DNA of 33,828 nucleotides from an uncultured Rhodopila sp. (GCA_903851415.1 CAINOE010000139.1:1-33828); one strand, 5' to 3'. Positions 1 through 8,633 are shown, numbered from the stretch's first letter. Translations and numbers: made by a program. The notes: generated by a model not told the origin, from the sequence alone.

Positions 1-126
1 CGCTATCAAGCTCTGCTGCTCAGCGTTTTGCGCCTGAAGCGCCGCAACCAACGACTCCAAACGTGCCGTGCCGTCCGAAACCGAACCGGCTTGCGCGTGC
101 GAATCAGGTTGCGGTGGCAGCGACAT
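1..126 (-). CDS. IS66-like transposase, N-terminal fragment (runs off left edge)
   Basis: An open frame starts with ATG at 126 and continues past base 1, giving 42 residues. After a Pro/Gln/Ser-rich stretch it becomes a helical, leucine- and glutamine-rich segment (RLESLVAALQAQNAEQQ). This resembles the N-terminal coiled coil of IS66 TnpC-type transposases, which precedes their conserved RLGLNSSNSS-type region; that region would lie off the window. The call rests on this coiled-coil character and on the GTAA-type terminus at 183. Another coiled-coil protein is possible. Confidence 0.4.
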   Translation of the reverse strand, partial: MSLPPQPDSHAQAGSVSDGTARLESLVAALQAQNAEQQSLIA

Positions 127-183
127 GGGGAGCTTGACTCACGCCCCGAGTCGCGTGTCAAGCGGCGGCTAACGCTCGCTTAC
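1..183 (-). mobile_element. Partial IS66-like insertion sequence, terminal end
   Basis: Read on the minus strand, the element appears to begin at 183 with GTAAGCGAGCGTTAG. IS66-family termini characteristically begin with GTAA. The start codon of a transposase-like reading frame follows about 57 bases further in and runs off the left edge. The neighbouring hypothetical gene (169-903) reads into this terminus and stops inside it, as expected of an insertion into that gene. The other end is outside the window, so the inverted-repeat partner and the target duplication (expected 8 bp, next to 184) cannot be checked. Confidence 0.5.
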
Positions 184-903
184 CTGGGCAGTTACGTGGA
201 AAAAGAGTTCCACTATCAACACATATGACGCGTAGGGTGCGAACTCCGGAAGTCGCGGACGCGACATCGCCTCCCATCGTTGTACAACTCGGTGCCCCGT
301 CTTAGCTGGGATTCCGAGGACCTGAAGCGCAAGATGTAGGCGTTCCGCTCTTTTGTTGTAGCCGGTGACTAAGTCCTCGGCCACACCCTTTGCAGCTTGA
401 AGAGAGGGCACCGTCTTTCTGTTGAAGCCGAGGGACTGCATCGTATCCGCGACTTTCGACAGGTCCAACTCAGCTAAACTTTGACGCAGATCGGCGGCGT
501 ATGTTCGTTCAATTTCCGAGAATTCGCCATTCCGCCACCGGGTGAAAGCTATTGCTTCAGGCGCATCGTCGAACACGACACCTGTGGCTCCGCCTGATCT
601 AACCGCTCGACCACCAGAAACAGGTATCCGACCGTCAAGAGGAACGGCGTTGCCAAGCAAATCTCCGATAGTCATCGCTCGGTGGTCGGCGCAGGGCACC
701 CCGTTATGATCGGGGAATTTGTCGGCTATAATTTGTACTTCGCGCTCTGGCGTACGATTTTTCAGATCCTGGTGCGCCAGGTCCGCCAGGGTCTCAACGT
801 AGAAAACTGGACATACCACCGGTTTGTAAAAATGGTCAAACCAAACGGACTCATCGAGTGAGAGCGCTTGGAAGAACGACTTATCGAAGAGGGTATGTAT
901 CAC
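169..903 (-). CDS. Hypothetical protein, probably truncated by an IS; possible PIN-like fold
   Basis: This 244-residue frame starts with GTG at 903 (ATACATACCCTC follows). I recognise no characterised family. The N-terminus (LFDKSFFQALSLDESVWFDH, then VCPVFYVETLADL) has an early Asp followed by an Asp/Glu-rich helix. That arrangement recalls PIN-like nucleases, but the remaining catalytic acids are not convincingly placed, so this is only a suggestion. The last codons (VSER and stop) lie inside the IS66-like terminus at 169-183, so the native C-terminus has probably been lost. GC content is lower than in the housekeeping genes, consistent with transferred DNA. A 22-codon frame with a strong AGGAGG-type ribosome site begins upstream at 949 and overlaps this start in another frame. 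Confidence 0.6.
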   Translation of the reverse strand: MIHTLFDKSFFQALSLDESVWFDHFYKPVVCPVFYVETLADLAHQDLKNRTPEREVQIIADKFPDHNGVPCADHRAMTIGDLLGNAVPLDGRIPVSGGRAVRSGGATGVVFDDAPEAIAFTRWRNGEFSEIERTYAADLRQSLAELDLSKVADTMQSLGFNRKTVPSLQAAKGVAEDLVTGYNKRAERLHLALQVLGIPAKTGHRVVQRWEAMSRPRLPEFAPYASYVLIVELFFHVTAQVSER

Positions 904-1096
904 TGGTGTTGACCCACGCGGTTCCGAATTCGTACTGGGTACGAAGCATTACTCCTCCTCATTCGATTCGCCAAGCGGGATTGATCGCGCGGGCGAAGCG
1001 GCGGCAATCGGGCGTGCGCGTCAGATAAACTGACCAACGCTAGCGGCAAACGCCGTCGGCGTGTGGCCTGTTGCCGGGTTCCAGCCAACGCCAGCA

Positions 1097-1519
1097 TCAA
1101 GCCGAATCCATCTCCCCCAGCACAGCCACCTTGACCGGCAAACCCGCTGATCGGCACCTGCCGACAAGCGCCGCATCCGCGGTAACGAACACGCAGCCCT
1201 GAGCCTCCGCCAGCGCCAGATAGCAGCAATCATACGCCGGATGATCGAGCAGGATCGCCATCCGCACCGCCGCCTCGAACACGCCGATCGTCGGCTCGAA
1301 TTCGATGTCTGAGCGGGCGACCAGACCGGTCGCCACCAGGGCTTCCTCCTCCAGCAGTTCCTTCCGCCGCACCTTTTTCCACAGGATGTTGGCGCATTCG
1401 GCGATCAGCAGGTCGGGCGCCAGCAGGCGGTGGCGCCGCAGCAGAAGTGCCTGAGCCGTGCCCGGTTCATCGACGACCCATTTGATGACTACGCTGGCGT
1501 CGATGACGAAGGTGCTCAA
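1097..1519 (-). CDS. vapC: VapC/FitB-type PIN domain toxin
   Basis: A 140-residue PIN-domain ribonuclease, the toxin of a type II toxin-antitoxin pair. The family cleaves RNA with Mg2+ held by acidic residues. All four are visible: D7 in the opening FVIDASVVIKW, E41 in LIAECANILW, D97 in HPAYDCCYLALA and D115 in FVTADAAL. Length is normal for the family. The start is a TTG at 1519 whose bases overlap the antitoxin stop (TTGA), indicating translational coupling. A longer upstream extension in the same frame is antisense to nothing useful and has no PIN features. The specific RNA target cannot be read from sequence. Confidence 0.9.
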   Translation of the reverse strand: MSTFVIDASVVIKWVVDEPGTAQALLLRRHRLLAPDLLIAECANILWKKVRRKELLEEEALVATGLVARSDIEFEPTIGVFEAAVRMAILLDHPAYDCCYLALAEAQGCVFVTADAALVGRCRSAGLPVKVAVLGEMDSA

Positions 1520-1752
1520 CGCTCGTCGCGGCTCTCGCGCAGCAGCACTTCGGCGGGCGTATGGGTGCGGCCCGCCGTCAGGTGGCGCATCGCCGCGGCG
1601 AGTTCGTCGAACGTAGGTTCGGACTCGCTGCTGAGCGCCTGGCTGAGGATCAAGCGGACCTCCGCTTCGGCGGAGCGCCCATGCCTCGCCGCCCGGCGCC
1701 TGAGGCGACCAAAAGTATCGTCGTCGAGGTTGCGGACGCTTAGACTTGCCAT
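1516..1752 (-). CDS. vapB: FitA/VapB-type ribbon-helix-helix antitoxin
   Basis: A 78-residue antitoxin for the PIN toxin that follows it. The N-terminus (MASLSVRNLDDDTFGRLRRR, then AARHGRSAEAEVRLIL) is the FitA-like ribbon-helix-helix DNA-binding motif: a short beta strand, then two helices with basic residues. The C-terminal part (about 50-78) is the expected toxin-wrapping tail. ATG at 1752 is chosen because the family begins exactly at this MASL-type strand; longer starts add unrelated residues. Such antitoxins normally repress their own promoter, which would lie in 1753-1884 between this gene and the divergent arsM. Confidence 0.88.
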   Translation of the reverse strand: MASLSVRNLDDDTFGRLRRRAARHGRSAEAEVRLILSQALSSESEPTFDELAAAMRHLTAGRTHTPAEVLLRESRDER

Positions 1753-1884
1753 CCCATGCCATTCTGCTCTCAGTGATGGCGATGATAGCACGAATGCCAA
1801 GATAAGCAAGCACGCAGTACGATCAAAATCCCGCCCCCCATACCGTCCTTGACACTCCCCCGCCCCGCGGCCGACCATCCCGGC

Positions 1885-2700
1885 ATGGAAACCAATGCGC
1901 TGAAAACCCTGGTCCGCGAGCGCTACGGCAGCATCGCCACCATCGATACCTCAAGCTGTTGCGCCCCCGCCTCGTCCTGCTGCGCACCGGGCACGGCATC
2001 CGGGGCTGCCGGCAAGGCGCAGCTTATGGGGTATTCGGCGGAGGAACTGGCCGCCGTGCCAGAGGGTGCCAATCTCGGCCTCGGCTGCGGCAATCCGCAG
2101 GCGATCGCGGCGTTACAGCCGGGCGAGACGGTGATCGACCTCGGCAGCGGCGCCGGCTTCGACTGCTTCCTCGCGGCGCGGCAGGTCGGCCCCGGCGGGC
2201 ACGTCATCGGCGTCGACATGACGCACGAGATGCTGGCCAAGGCCCGCGCCAACGCCGCCGCCATCGGCGCCGCCAACGTCGAATTCCGCCTCGGCGAGCT
2301 GGAGCACCTGCCCGTCGCCGACAACACCGCCGATGTCATTCTGTCGAACTGCGTGATCAATCTGGTGCCGGACAAGGCTCAGGTCTTCCGCGAGGCATTC
2401 CGGGTGCTCAAGCCGGGCGGGCGGCTGGCGGTCTCCGACGTGGTGAACATCGCGCCGCTGTCAGCCGCGCTGCAGGCCGACGCGGACATGCTGTGCGGCT
2501 GCATCGCCGGCGCGGCGCCAGCGGACCGGGTGGAGGCATGGCTGGCCGATGCCGGGTTCGAGGCCGCCCGCGTCTCGGTAAAGCCGGAAAGCCGCGCGCT
2601 GATCGCCTCCTGGGCGCCGGGCAGCGGCATCGAGGACTGTGTCGCCTCCGCCATCATCGAGGCGCGCAAACCGCTGAAAGGTGAACGCCCGTCACGTTAA
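1885..2700 (+). CDS. arsM: Arsenite methyltransferase
   Basis: A 271-residue SAM-dependent methyltransferase that converts As(III) to methylated arsenicals. The SAM-binding motif I (DLGSGAGFDC) lies at residues 85-94, followed by GVDMTHEML at 109-117. The cysteines that bind arsenite in ArsM are present: C68 in LGLGCGNP, C156 in LSNCVINL and C204/C206 in DMLCGCIAG. There are also two Cys pairs near the N-terminus (C25/C26 and C32/C33), common in this family. The start at 1885 gives METNALKTLV; the frame is open to 1849 but the extra residues do not look like the family. No ArsR or other ars gene is adjacent, so its regulation is not evident. It is divergent from the VapBC pair. Confidence 0.93.
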   Translation: METNALKTLVRERYGSIATIDTSSCCAPASSCCAPGTASGAAGKAQLMGYSAEELAAVPEGANLGLGCGNPQAIAALQPGETVIDLGSGAGFDCFLAARQVGPGGHVIGVDMTHEMLAKARANAAAIGAANVEFRLGELEHLPVADNTADVILSNCVINLVPDKAQVFREAFRVLKPGGRLAVSDVVNIAPLSAALQADADMLCGCIAGAAPADRVEAWLADAGFEAARVSVKPESRALIASWAPGSGIEDCVASAIIEARKPLKGERPSR

Positions 2701-2760
2701 CGCGTCGGGCGGCTGACCGGGGCGGCGTGCGATGCATGCCGGACACCCGGGAGACAGCGC

Positions 2761-3177
2761 ATGCACCGAACCGCGTATTGGCTGGCGGCCGTTATCGGCT
2801 TCGCCGCACCGGCGTTGGCCGGCGACGGGATGATCCTCCGCGCCGGTGAATGGATGGTCGCCCGGGACGGCCAGAGCGGTGAGCCGATGAAAATCTGCTA
2901 CGGGGAAGATCACAAGTTGGGCCAATTGGCCGCCGCGGGGATGAATGAGTGCGTGCAGAGCAGCGCCGCCTCGCCGGACAAGGTGCTGACCATCGACGCG
3001 ATCTGCCAAATGGCGAACGGACGGGTGATCGTGCATGGCACCATTCGGCCGACAGGCGCCGATGCCTGGCGCGCCGACAGCCGGATCACGTTCGAGGGCG
3101 CGAAGTCGAATTCGGTCTCGCTCGGGATCACCGCGCGGCGCCTGGGGCCGTGCCAGCCGGGCGATGCGCCGGGATAA
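2761..3177 (+). CDS. DUF3617-like exported protein
   Basis: A 138-residue protein with a clear Sec signal peptide (residues 1-20, cut after PALA). The mature part has the GEW motif near its start, two or more cysteines that could form disulfides (C46, C64, C82, C131), and a beta-rich middle ending in ITARRLGPC. This pattern fits the DUF3617 family of periplasmic proteins, whose function is unknown. A ribosome site (GGGAGA) stands about 6 bases before the ATG. The gene lies between arsM and a cupredoxin gene on the same strand, with short gaps, so co-transcription is possible. Confidence 0.72.
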   Translation: MHRTAYWLAAVIGFAAPALAGDGMILRAGEWMVARDGQSGEPMKICYGEDHKLGQLAAAGMNECVQSSAASPDKVLTIDAICQMANGRVIVHGTIRPTGADAWRADSRITFEGAKSNSVSLGITARRLGPCQPGDAPG

Positions 3178-3220
3178 CGAGGGCTTGCATGCCGGGCGGC
3201 GCACCCGACCTTATGCGCCG

Positions 3221-3613
3221 ATGACGAAAATCTTCGCCCGCATTGTCTCTGCAGTTCTGGCGCTCGCGGCACCCGCCCTGGCAGCGGACCCATGGTCGCA
3301 CGCCGAGGTGGTGACCGAGGTGATGTTCGATAATCGCTTCGAGCCGGACCATCTGACGTTCCGCAGCGGCCAGCCCACCGAACTGCGCCTGGAGAACCGC
3401 GGCAAGGACATGCACGAGTTCACCGCGCCGACGTTCCTGGCGGCGGCGAAAGTGCGGGACAAACGGCTGCTGGCCAACGGCGGGACCGACATCGTCGTGC
3501 AGGCCGGCAAGTCCATCCGCATCTTCCTGATCCCGGGGCCGAAAGGCCAATACGACCTGACCTGCGCCGATCATGACTGGGACGGGATGGTCGGCGGCAT
3601 CACCGTCGAATAG
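3221..3613 (+). CDS. Small periplasmic cupredoxin (type I copper protein)
   Basis: A 130-residue exported protein. Residues 1-22 are a signal peptide (cut near ALAADP). The rest is a single cupredoxin-like beta domain with the four expected type I copper ligands: H65 in DMHEFTAP, and C115, H118 and M123 in the C-terminal LTCADHDWDGM loop. It could carry electrons in the periplasm or bind copper, but no specific partner is identifiable. The nearby arsM and DUF3617-like genes do not settle this. The frame is open to 3035, but the signal peptide fixes the start at ATG 3221. The ribosome site is weak. Confidence 0.8.
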   Translation: MTKIFARIVSAVLALAAPALAADPWSHAEVVTEVMFDNRFEPDHLTFRSGQPTELRLENRGKDMHEFTAPTFLAAAKVRDKRLLANGGTDIVVQAGKSIRIFLIPGPKGQYDLTCADHDWDGMVGGITVE

Positions 3614-3700
3614 TCTCTGCGTCCAAGGCACCAAAGGGTTGCGGCGGCGGCGCGGCGGCGCCATAGACAGCGCCTCGCAACGCAACAGGATCGTCCGCCC

Positions 3701-5638
3701 ATGCCCGCCATCACCCTGCCCGACGGTTCCGTGCGCCAGTTCGATGCGCCCGTCACCGGCACGGACGTGGCGGCCGCCATCGGCCCCGGCTTGCTGCGCG
3801 CCGCCCTGGCGATGAAGCTGGACGGCAAGGAAGTCGATCTGTCCACGCCGATCGAGCACGATGCGTCGGTCGTGTTCATCACGCGGCGCGACCCCGAGGC
3901 GCTGGAGCTGATCCGGCACGACGCCGCCCACGTGCTGGCCGAGGCGGTGCAGGCGCTGTATCCCGGCACCCAGGTCACCATCGGCCCGTCGATCGAGAAC
4001 GGCTTCTACTATGATTTTGCCCGCAACGACCCGTTCACCCCGGACGACTTCCCCGCCATCGAGGCGAAGATGCGGGAAATCGTCGGCCGCGGCGAAAAAT
4101 TCGTGCGGCAGGAGATCGACCGCGACGAGGCGATCAGCTTCTTCCAGGACAAGGGCGAGAAATACAAAGCCCAGTTGATCCAGGACCTGCCGGCGACGGA
4201 GACGATCAGCCTGTACCGCCAGGGCGACTGGGTGGACCTTTGCCGCGGCCCGCACATGCGCTCCACCGCCGATGTCGGCACCGCGTTCAAGCTGATGAAG
4301 GTCGCGGGCGCGTATTGGCGCGGCGATCACCGCAATGCCATGCTGTCACGCATCTACGGCACCGCCTGGCGCGACCAGAAGGAACTCGACGCCTACCTGC
4401 ACCAACTGGAGGAAGCCGAGCGCCGCGACCACCGCAAAATCGGCAAGGAAATGGACCTGTTCCATATCCAGGAGGAAGCCGTCGGCTCGATCTTCTGGCA
4501 CCCCAAGGGCTGGAAGCTGTATCGCACGGTGGAGGCGTACATGCGCCGCCGCCTCGACGCCAACGGCTACCAGGAGGTCAAAACCCCGCAGCTTGTCGAC
4601 CGCTCCCTGTGGGAGAAGTCCGGGCACTGGGACAACTACCGGCAGAACATGTTCATCACCCGGGTGCAGGACGAGGACAAGTTCCTGGCGCTGAAGCCGA
4701 TGAACTGCCCGTGCCACATCCAGATCTTCCGCCAGGGCATGCGGTCGTACCGCGAGCTGCCGCTGCGCATGGCGGAGTTCGGCTCCTGCCACCGCTATGA
4801 ACCCTCCGGCGCGCTGCACGGCATCATGCGGGTGCGGCAGTTCACCCAGGACGACGCGCACATCTTCTGCACCGAGGAGCAGATCGCCCCCGAAACCGCC
4901 CGCTTCATCACGCTGCTGTCGCAGATCTACAGCGATTTCGGCTTCCCGGACTTCCGCATCAAATTCTCCGACCGTCCGGAAGCCCGCATCGGCAGCGACG
5001 ATTTGTGGGACCATGCGGAAAACGCATTGCGGGAAGCCTGCGCCATCGCCGGCGTGGAGTACGAACTGAACCCCGGCGAGGGCGCGTTCTACGGCCCGAA
5101 GCTGGAATTCGTGCTGCGCGACGCCATCGGCCGCGACTGGCAATGCGGCACCTTGCAGGTCGATCCCAACCTGCCGGAGCGGCTCGACGCGGAGTATGTC
5201 GGCGAGGACGGCGCCCGCCACCGGCCGCTGATGCTGCACCGCGCGATTCTGGGCAGCTTCGAACGCTTCCTCGGCATCCTGATCGAGCAGTATGCCGGGC
5301 GGTTCCCGCTGTGGCTGGCGCCGGTGCAGGCGGTGGTCGCGACGATCGTCTCCGATGCCGACGACTACGCGCGGGAGGTTGCCGCGGCCTTCGCTCGCGC
5401 CGGACTGGCGGCGGAAACCGACCTGAGCAACCAGAAGATCAACGCCAAGGTGCGCGAGCACAGCCTCGCCCACGTCCCGGTGCTGGCGGTCGTCGGCCGC
5501 AAGGAGGCGGAAAGCCGCACCGTGGCGCTGCGCCGGCTCGGCAGTCCGGCGCAGGAGGTGGTCTCGCTGGACGAGGCGGTGGCCCGGCTTGCCTCCGAGG
5601 CGACACCGCCCGACTTAAAATCCGGCAACGTGGCTTGA
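3701..5638 (+). CDS. thrS: Threonyl-tRNA synthetase
   Basis: A 645-residue class II aminoacyl-tRNA synthetase that charges tRNA-Thr. The order is an N-terminal TGS domain (about 1-62), a second N-terminal editing domain with HxxxH (HDAAH, about 73-77), the catalytic core and a C-terminal anticodon-binding domain (from about 540). The catalytic zinc ligands are present as C336 (MNCPCH), H387 (DDAHIFC) and H513 ([10 protein letters not shown]), each two residues on from the E. coli positions as I recall them. Motif 2 is seen around [15 protein letters not shown]. Length is normal. infC follows 95 bases downstream, the classical order. In many bacteria thrS is controlled by its own leader mRNA, but none is obvious in 3614-3700. 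Confidence 0.98.
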   Translation: MPAITLPDGSVRQFDAPVTGTDVAAAIGPGLLRAALAMKLDGKEVDLSTPIEHDASVVFITRRDPEALELIRHDAAHVLAEAVQALYPGTQVTIGPSIENGFYYDFARNDPFTPDDFPAIEAKMREIVGRGEKFVRQEIDRDEAISFFQDKGEKYKAQLIQDLPATETISLYRQGDWVDLCRGPHMRSTADVGTAFKLMKVAGAYWRGDHRNAMLSRIYGTAWRDQKELDAYLHQLEEAERRDHRKIGKEMDLFHIQEEAVGSIFWHPKGWKLYRTVEAYMRRRLDANGYQEVKTPQLVDRSLWEKSGHWDNYRQNMFITRVQDEDKFLALKPMNCPCHIQIFRQGMRSYRELPLRMAEFGSCHRYEPSGALHGIMRVRQFTQDDAHIFCTEEQIAPETARFITLLSQIYSDFGFPDFRIKFSDRPEARIGSDDLWDHAENALREACAIAGVEYELNPGEGAFYGPKLEFVLRDAIGRDWQCGTLQVDPNLPERLDAEYVGEDGARHRPLMLHRAILGSFERFLGILIEQYAGRFPLWLAPVQAVVATIVSDADDYAREVAAAFARAGLAAETDLSNQKINAKVREHSLAHVPVLAVVGRKEAESRTVALRRLGSPAQEVVSLDEAVARLASEATPPDLKSGNVA

Positions 5639-5733
5639 TTTTAGGCCGCGCTTCGGGTCAAAGTGGAGAATGGTCAGCGGCGTGCGTCTTCGGGCGCTGC
5701 CGTCGGTCACCGTAACAGAAACAGGAGATACCG

Positions 5734-6270
5734 ATAGCAAGAGGACCAATGGCCGCCCCGCCAACCCGCGACGGCCCCCGCGTAAACGAGGAGATCCGCA
5801 TCCCCCAGGTTCGATTGATCGACCAGGACGGGGAGATGCAGGGCGTCATGACGGCTCGCGAAGCGATGCAGCGCGCGTTTTCCGTTGGCCTGGATCTGGT
5901 CGAGATCAGCCCGAACGCTGACCCGCCGGTCTGCAAGATTCTGGATTTCGGCAAGTTCAAATACGAACAGCAAAAAAAGAAGAACGAAGCCAAAAAGAAG
6001 CAAAAAGTCATTGAAATCAAAGAGATCAAGGTTCGTCCGAACATTGATGAGAACGATTATCAGGTGAAGATGCGCGCCATGAAGTCGTTCATCGATGAGG
6101 GCGACAAGGTCAAGGTGACGCTGCGCTTCCGGGGCCGCGAGATGGCCCACCAGGACATCGGCGTGCGGGTGCTGGAACGGATCCGGGCGGAGATGGACTC
6201 GACCTCAAAAGTCGAGCAGATGCCGCGGATGGAGAACCGGCAGATGGTGATGGTGTTGTCGCCACGGTAG
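5734..6270 (+). CDS. infC: Translation initiation factor IF-3, probable ATA start
   Basis: IF-3 binds the 30S subunit, prevents premature joining of 50S and checks start-codon pairing. The N-domain begins near [19 protein letters not shown]. The lysine-rich linker ([16 protein letters not shown]) and C-domain ([15 protein letters not shown], then [12 protein letters not shown]) are typical. A canonical ATG lies at 5749 (173 residues, GAGG about 4 bases before it). I prefer an in-frame ATA at 5734 (178 residues) because AGGAG at 5723-5727 sits 6 bases before it, and infC commonly uses a non-AUG codon for autoregulation. rpmI and rplT, which often follow infC, are absent here. Confidence 0.95.
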   Translation: MARGPMAAPPTRDGPRVNEEIRIPQVRLIDQDGEMQGVMTAREAMQRAFSVGLDLVEISPNADPPVCKILDFGKFKYEQQKKKNEAKKKQKVIEIKEIKVRPNIDENDYQVKMRAMKSFIDEGDKVKVTLRFRGREMAHQDIGVRVLERIRAEMDSTSKVEQMPRMENRQMVMVLSPR

Positions 6271-6280
6271 TGGCTTAAAT

Positions 6281-6358
6281 CGTCATGGCCCGGCTTGTCC
6301 GGGCCACCTATGCCAGCACGTGCCGCGAGAGGTGGCCCGGACAGACCGGGCCACGACG
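6281..6358. repeat. Intergenic palindrome, subfamily A, copy 1
   Basis: A 78-bp inverted repeat between infC and the Ldh2-type gene. The outer arms are CGTCATGGCCCGG and CCGGGCCACGACG, and an inner pair (GGGCCACCT with AGGTGGCCC) brackets a loop containing GCCAGCACGTGCCGCGAG. Near-copies lie at 15933-16012 and 29688-29765. It looks like a REP-type dispersed palindrome. As RNA it would form a strong hairpin and may also limit read-through from infC. Confidence 0.8.
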
Positions 6359-6404
6359 CGTCGGTTAGGCGCGGGCTGTCCGCTCTCCAGACAGGTGGAA
6401 ACCC

Positions 6405-7469
6405 GTGCCCGTTTTCTCCCCCCGCGCACTCGACTCCGTCACCCGCCTGATCGCCCGCCGCATGGGCAGCGACGAGGCCGAGGCAGCCGAGGTCGCGGAT
6501 CACCTCGTGCGGGCCAACCTCGCCGGCCATGACAGCCATGGGGTCGGCATGTTGCCGCGATACGTCGAGCTTTTCCACGATGGCTTGCTGGTGCCGAACC
6601 AGACCCCCGTGATCGTCTCCGACACCGGCGCCGTGCTGGTGATCGACGCCCGCCGCGGCTGCGGCCAGCACATGGCGAACGACGCCGTCCGCCGCGCCAT
6701 CGCCCGCGCGCGCGACATCGGCGCCTGCGTGCTGGCGCTGCGCAACGCCTCCCATATCGGCCGCATCGGCACCTATGCGGAGCTGGCCGCTGACGCCGGA
6801 TGCGCCTTCACCGCCTTCGTCAATGTGGCTGATCATCACGACATCCAGGCGACGTGGCAGGCGGCGGAGCCCCGGCTCGGCACCAACCCGTTCTGCGCCG
6901 CGGTGCCGGGGCCGGACGGGGAGCCCGTGCTGCTCGACATGGCGACGACGACGATCGCGGCGGGGAAGGCGCGGGTCGCCTACAACAAGGGCGTTCCGGT
7001 GGCCGACGGCTGCCTGATCGACGCCGAGGGTGCGCCGACGAACGATCCCACCGGGTTCATCCGCGACCATACCGGGGCGCTGCGGGCGTTCGGGGCGCAT
7101 AAAGGCTCGGGGCTGGCGGTGATGTGCGAGATCATGGCCGCGGCCGTGGCGGGCGGCCAGGGGGCGTTCGCGCCGCCGAAGGGCGGGATTTTGAACTCCA
7201 TGCTGGCGACGGTGATCGATCTGTCGAAGCTGGGCGACCCGGCGGCGATCACCGGCGATGTCGGGGCGGTGACGGCCTATGTGAAGTCGGCGCGCCCCGC
7301 CCCGGGTTACGACGATGTGCTGGTGCCGGGGGAGCCGGAGCGGCGCCACGCGGTGGAGCGGGCGGAGCGCGGGATCGAGGTGGACGGCACCACCTGGCGG
7401 GACATCCGGGCGGCGGCCGAGAGCCTGGGGATTTCGGCCGCGGAGTTCGATCAGGCGGCGGCCGGGTGA
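6405..7469 (+). CDS. Ldh2/malate-lactate dehydrogenase family NAD(P)-dependent oxidoreductase
   Basis: A 354-residue member of the LDH2/MDH2 family, which is unrelated to classical malate dehydrogenase. Members reduce or oxidise 2-keto and 2-hydroxy acids, or cyclic imines such as pyrroline-2-carboxylate. The family motif GHDSHGVGMLPRY is at 41-53, NASHIGRIGTYAE around 124-136, and a nucleotide-binding region follows (LGTNPFCAAVPG, DMATTTIAAGKA, FGAHKGSGLA). GTG at 6405 is used as start because AGGTGG lies about 6 bases before it. The substrate cannot be assigned from sequence. It stands alone between a palindrome and a convergent hypothetical gene. Confidence 0.88.
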   Translation: MPVFSPRALDSVTRLIARRMGSDEAEAAEVADHLVRANLAGHDSHGVGMLPRYVELFHDGLLVPNQTPVIVSDTGAVLVIDARRGCGQHMANDAVRRAIARARDIGACVLALRNASHIGRIGTYAELAADAGCAFTAFVNVADHHDIQATWQAAEPRLGTNPFCAAVPGPDGEPVLLDMATTTIAAGKARVAYNKGVPVADGCLIDAEGAPTNDPTGFIRDHTGALRAFGAHKGSGLAVMCEIMAAAVAGGQGAFAPPKGGILNSMLATVIDLSKLGDPAAITGDVGAVTAYVKSARPAPGYDDVLVPGEPERRHAVERAERGIEVDGTTWRDIRAAAESLGISAAEFDQAAAG

Positions 7470-7485
7470 GGCTGCGCGCCGCTGG

Positions 7486-7863
7486 TTATCCCGACCGCAG
7501 CCACTTCTTCGCGTTGAGGCGTTTCAGCGCGCGGAAATAGGCGATGTTCGGATCGCCGGCGATCGTCTCGCCTTTCATGATGGCGAAAATATACCGGGCC
7601 AGCACCGAGCCGATGGCGTGGATTGCCTCATGCCGATCGAGCCCCCGGGCCATGAGCTGGCGGAGCTTTTCGCGCACCGGGAGGGCGTCGCCCTCGGCGA
7701 TCTGGTTCTCGACGATGGCGTGGATGATGGCGTGGGCGTCGGGGCCGGGGATGCCCGTGGGGTGTGCTTCGTGGTACTCTTCGATCATCACGATGCGCTC
7801 GCCCTCGTCGAGGGCGAGCCAGGCTTTCGGGTCGGGCGGGATCAGGGGGTCGTAGGTGTCCAC
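7486..7863 (-). CDS. Conserved hypothetical protein of unknown function
   Basis: A 125-residue, acidic, mostly helical, soluble protein with no signal peptide or membrane segment. It opens YDPLIPPDPKAWLALDEGER and carries several spaced histidines (HEAH, HAIIHAIVENQ, DRHEAIHAI). I recall similar plain hypothetical proteins in proteobacteria but cannot name the family. GTG at 7863 is supported by GGAGG 6 bases upstream on the minus strand. It is convergent with the Ldh2-type gene and lies downstream of the Fic pair, separated by about 80 bases. GC content matches the chromosome, so it may be a resident gene. Confidence 0.75.
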   Translation of the reverse strand: MDTYDPLIPPDPKAWLALDEGERIVMIEEYHEAHPTGIPGPDAHAIIHAIVENQIAEGDALPVREKLRQLMARGLDRHEAIHAIGSVLARYIFAIMKGETIAGDPNIAYFRALKRLNAKKWLRSG

Positions 7864-7946
7864 TTGGGTCCTCCGGGTGGGTGGGTTCGGCTGGAGTGCA
7901 TCCTTTGTTGTCGCGCCGAAGCGTCACGGGTTCGTTTTGATTCTGT

Positions 7947-8633
7947 TTATGGATCGTGGCTCTCCGGCGTCATCGCATCCCGAATGATGACCTCAAGTGA
8001 CGCTTGGCCCATCGCACGCCGGAGTTTCGCCAGGGTGAATGAAGCCTCATATTCGGACCGATCGTCCGTTTGCATGGCCCGTTCCGGTGTCAGCTTGGGG
8101 AAAGCACGTTCGAGCACCGCGACATCGCGGGCGATATAGAGTTGGTTCCTTTGCTTTGAACCGATGGCCGTCTTGCCCCAATCCAGCAAATACCCTGCTT
8201 CCCCGGCCAGTAGCCGCATGAACTCGCGAAGCGTGCGGCTGTTGCCTTCGTAGAAACCGTGGGCGTGGTCGAGGTCGGCATAAAGCGAAGCGATGCGCGC
8301 TGCCGCCTCCTCGGTCGTCAAGTTTTTGAGCGTCTCGGGTCCACCGAATGCGCGCAGGATTCGGGTGATTCTTGTCTCGACAGCGGTGCGCGCGTAGTGA
8401 ACCGCATAGGCGCCGGCCTGTCCTTCGAGTGATCGTTGCTTGATCCACCCGCCCCTTGTGCCCTTGCGAAACACCCCGGGCTGATGATGCGGCAAGTCCT
8501 GGAACAGGTGCCGATGGATGACCTTCAGATGGGCTGCGTCGAATTGGCCGCGGACCGGACTTTGATACAGTTCTCCGAGGCGGAGGCGGACGACATCGGC
8601 CTCGCGTTGTTCGCGCGCAACGTCGTCACTCAC
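7947..8633 (-). CDS. Fic-domain AMP transferase toxin (class I, VbhT-like)
   Basis: A 228-residue single-domain Fic protein. Fic enzymes transfer AMP (or another nucleotide group) to target proteins. The catalytic motif HxFx(D/E)GNxRxxR is intact as HGFYEGNSRTLR around 125-136, and an upstream FDAAHLKVIHRHLFQDL with PGVFRKGTRG (likely flap/target-dock region) is typical. The start at 8633 overlaps the stop of the antitoxin gene (ATGA), so the two are translationally coupled. There is no secretion domain, so it acts inside the cell. DNA gyrase and topoisomerase IV are targets of the VbhT/FicT group, but the target here is unknown. Confidence 0.92.
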   Translation of the reverse strand: MSDDVAREQREADVVRLRLGELYQSPVRGQFDAAHLKVIHRHLFQDLPHHQPGVFRKGTRGGWIKQRSLEGQAGAYAVHYARTAVETRITRILRAFGGPETLKNLTTEEAAARIASLYADLDHAHGFYEGNSRTLREFMRLLAGEAGYLLDWGKTAIGSKQRNQLYIARDVAVLERAFPKLTPERAMQTDDRSEYEASFTLAKLRRAMGQASLEVIIRDAMTPESHDP

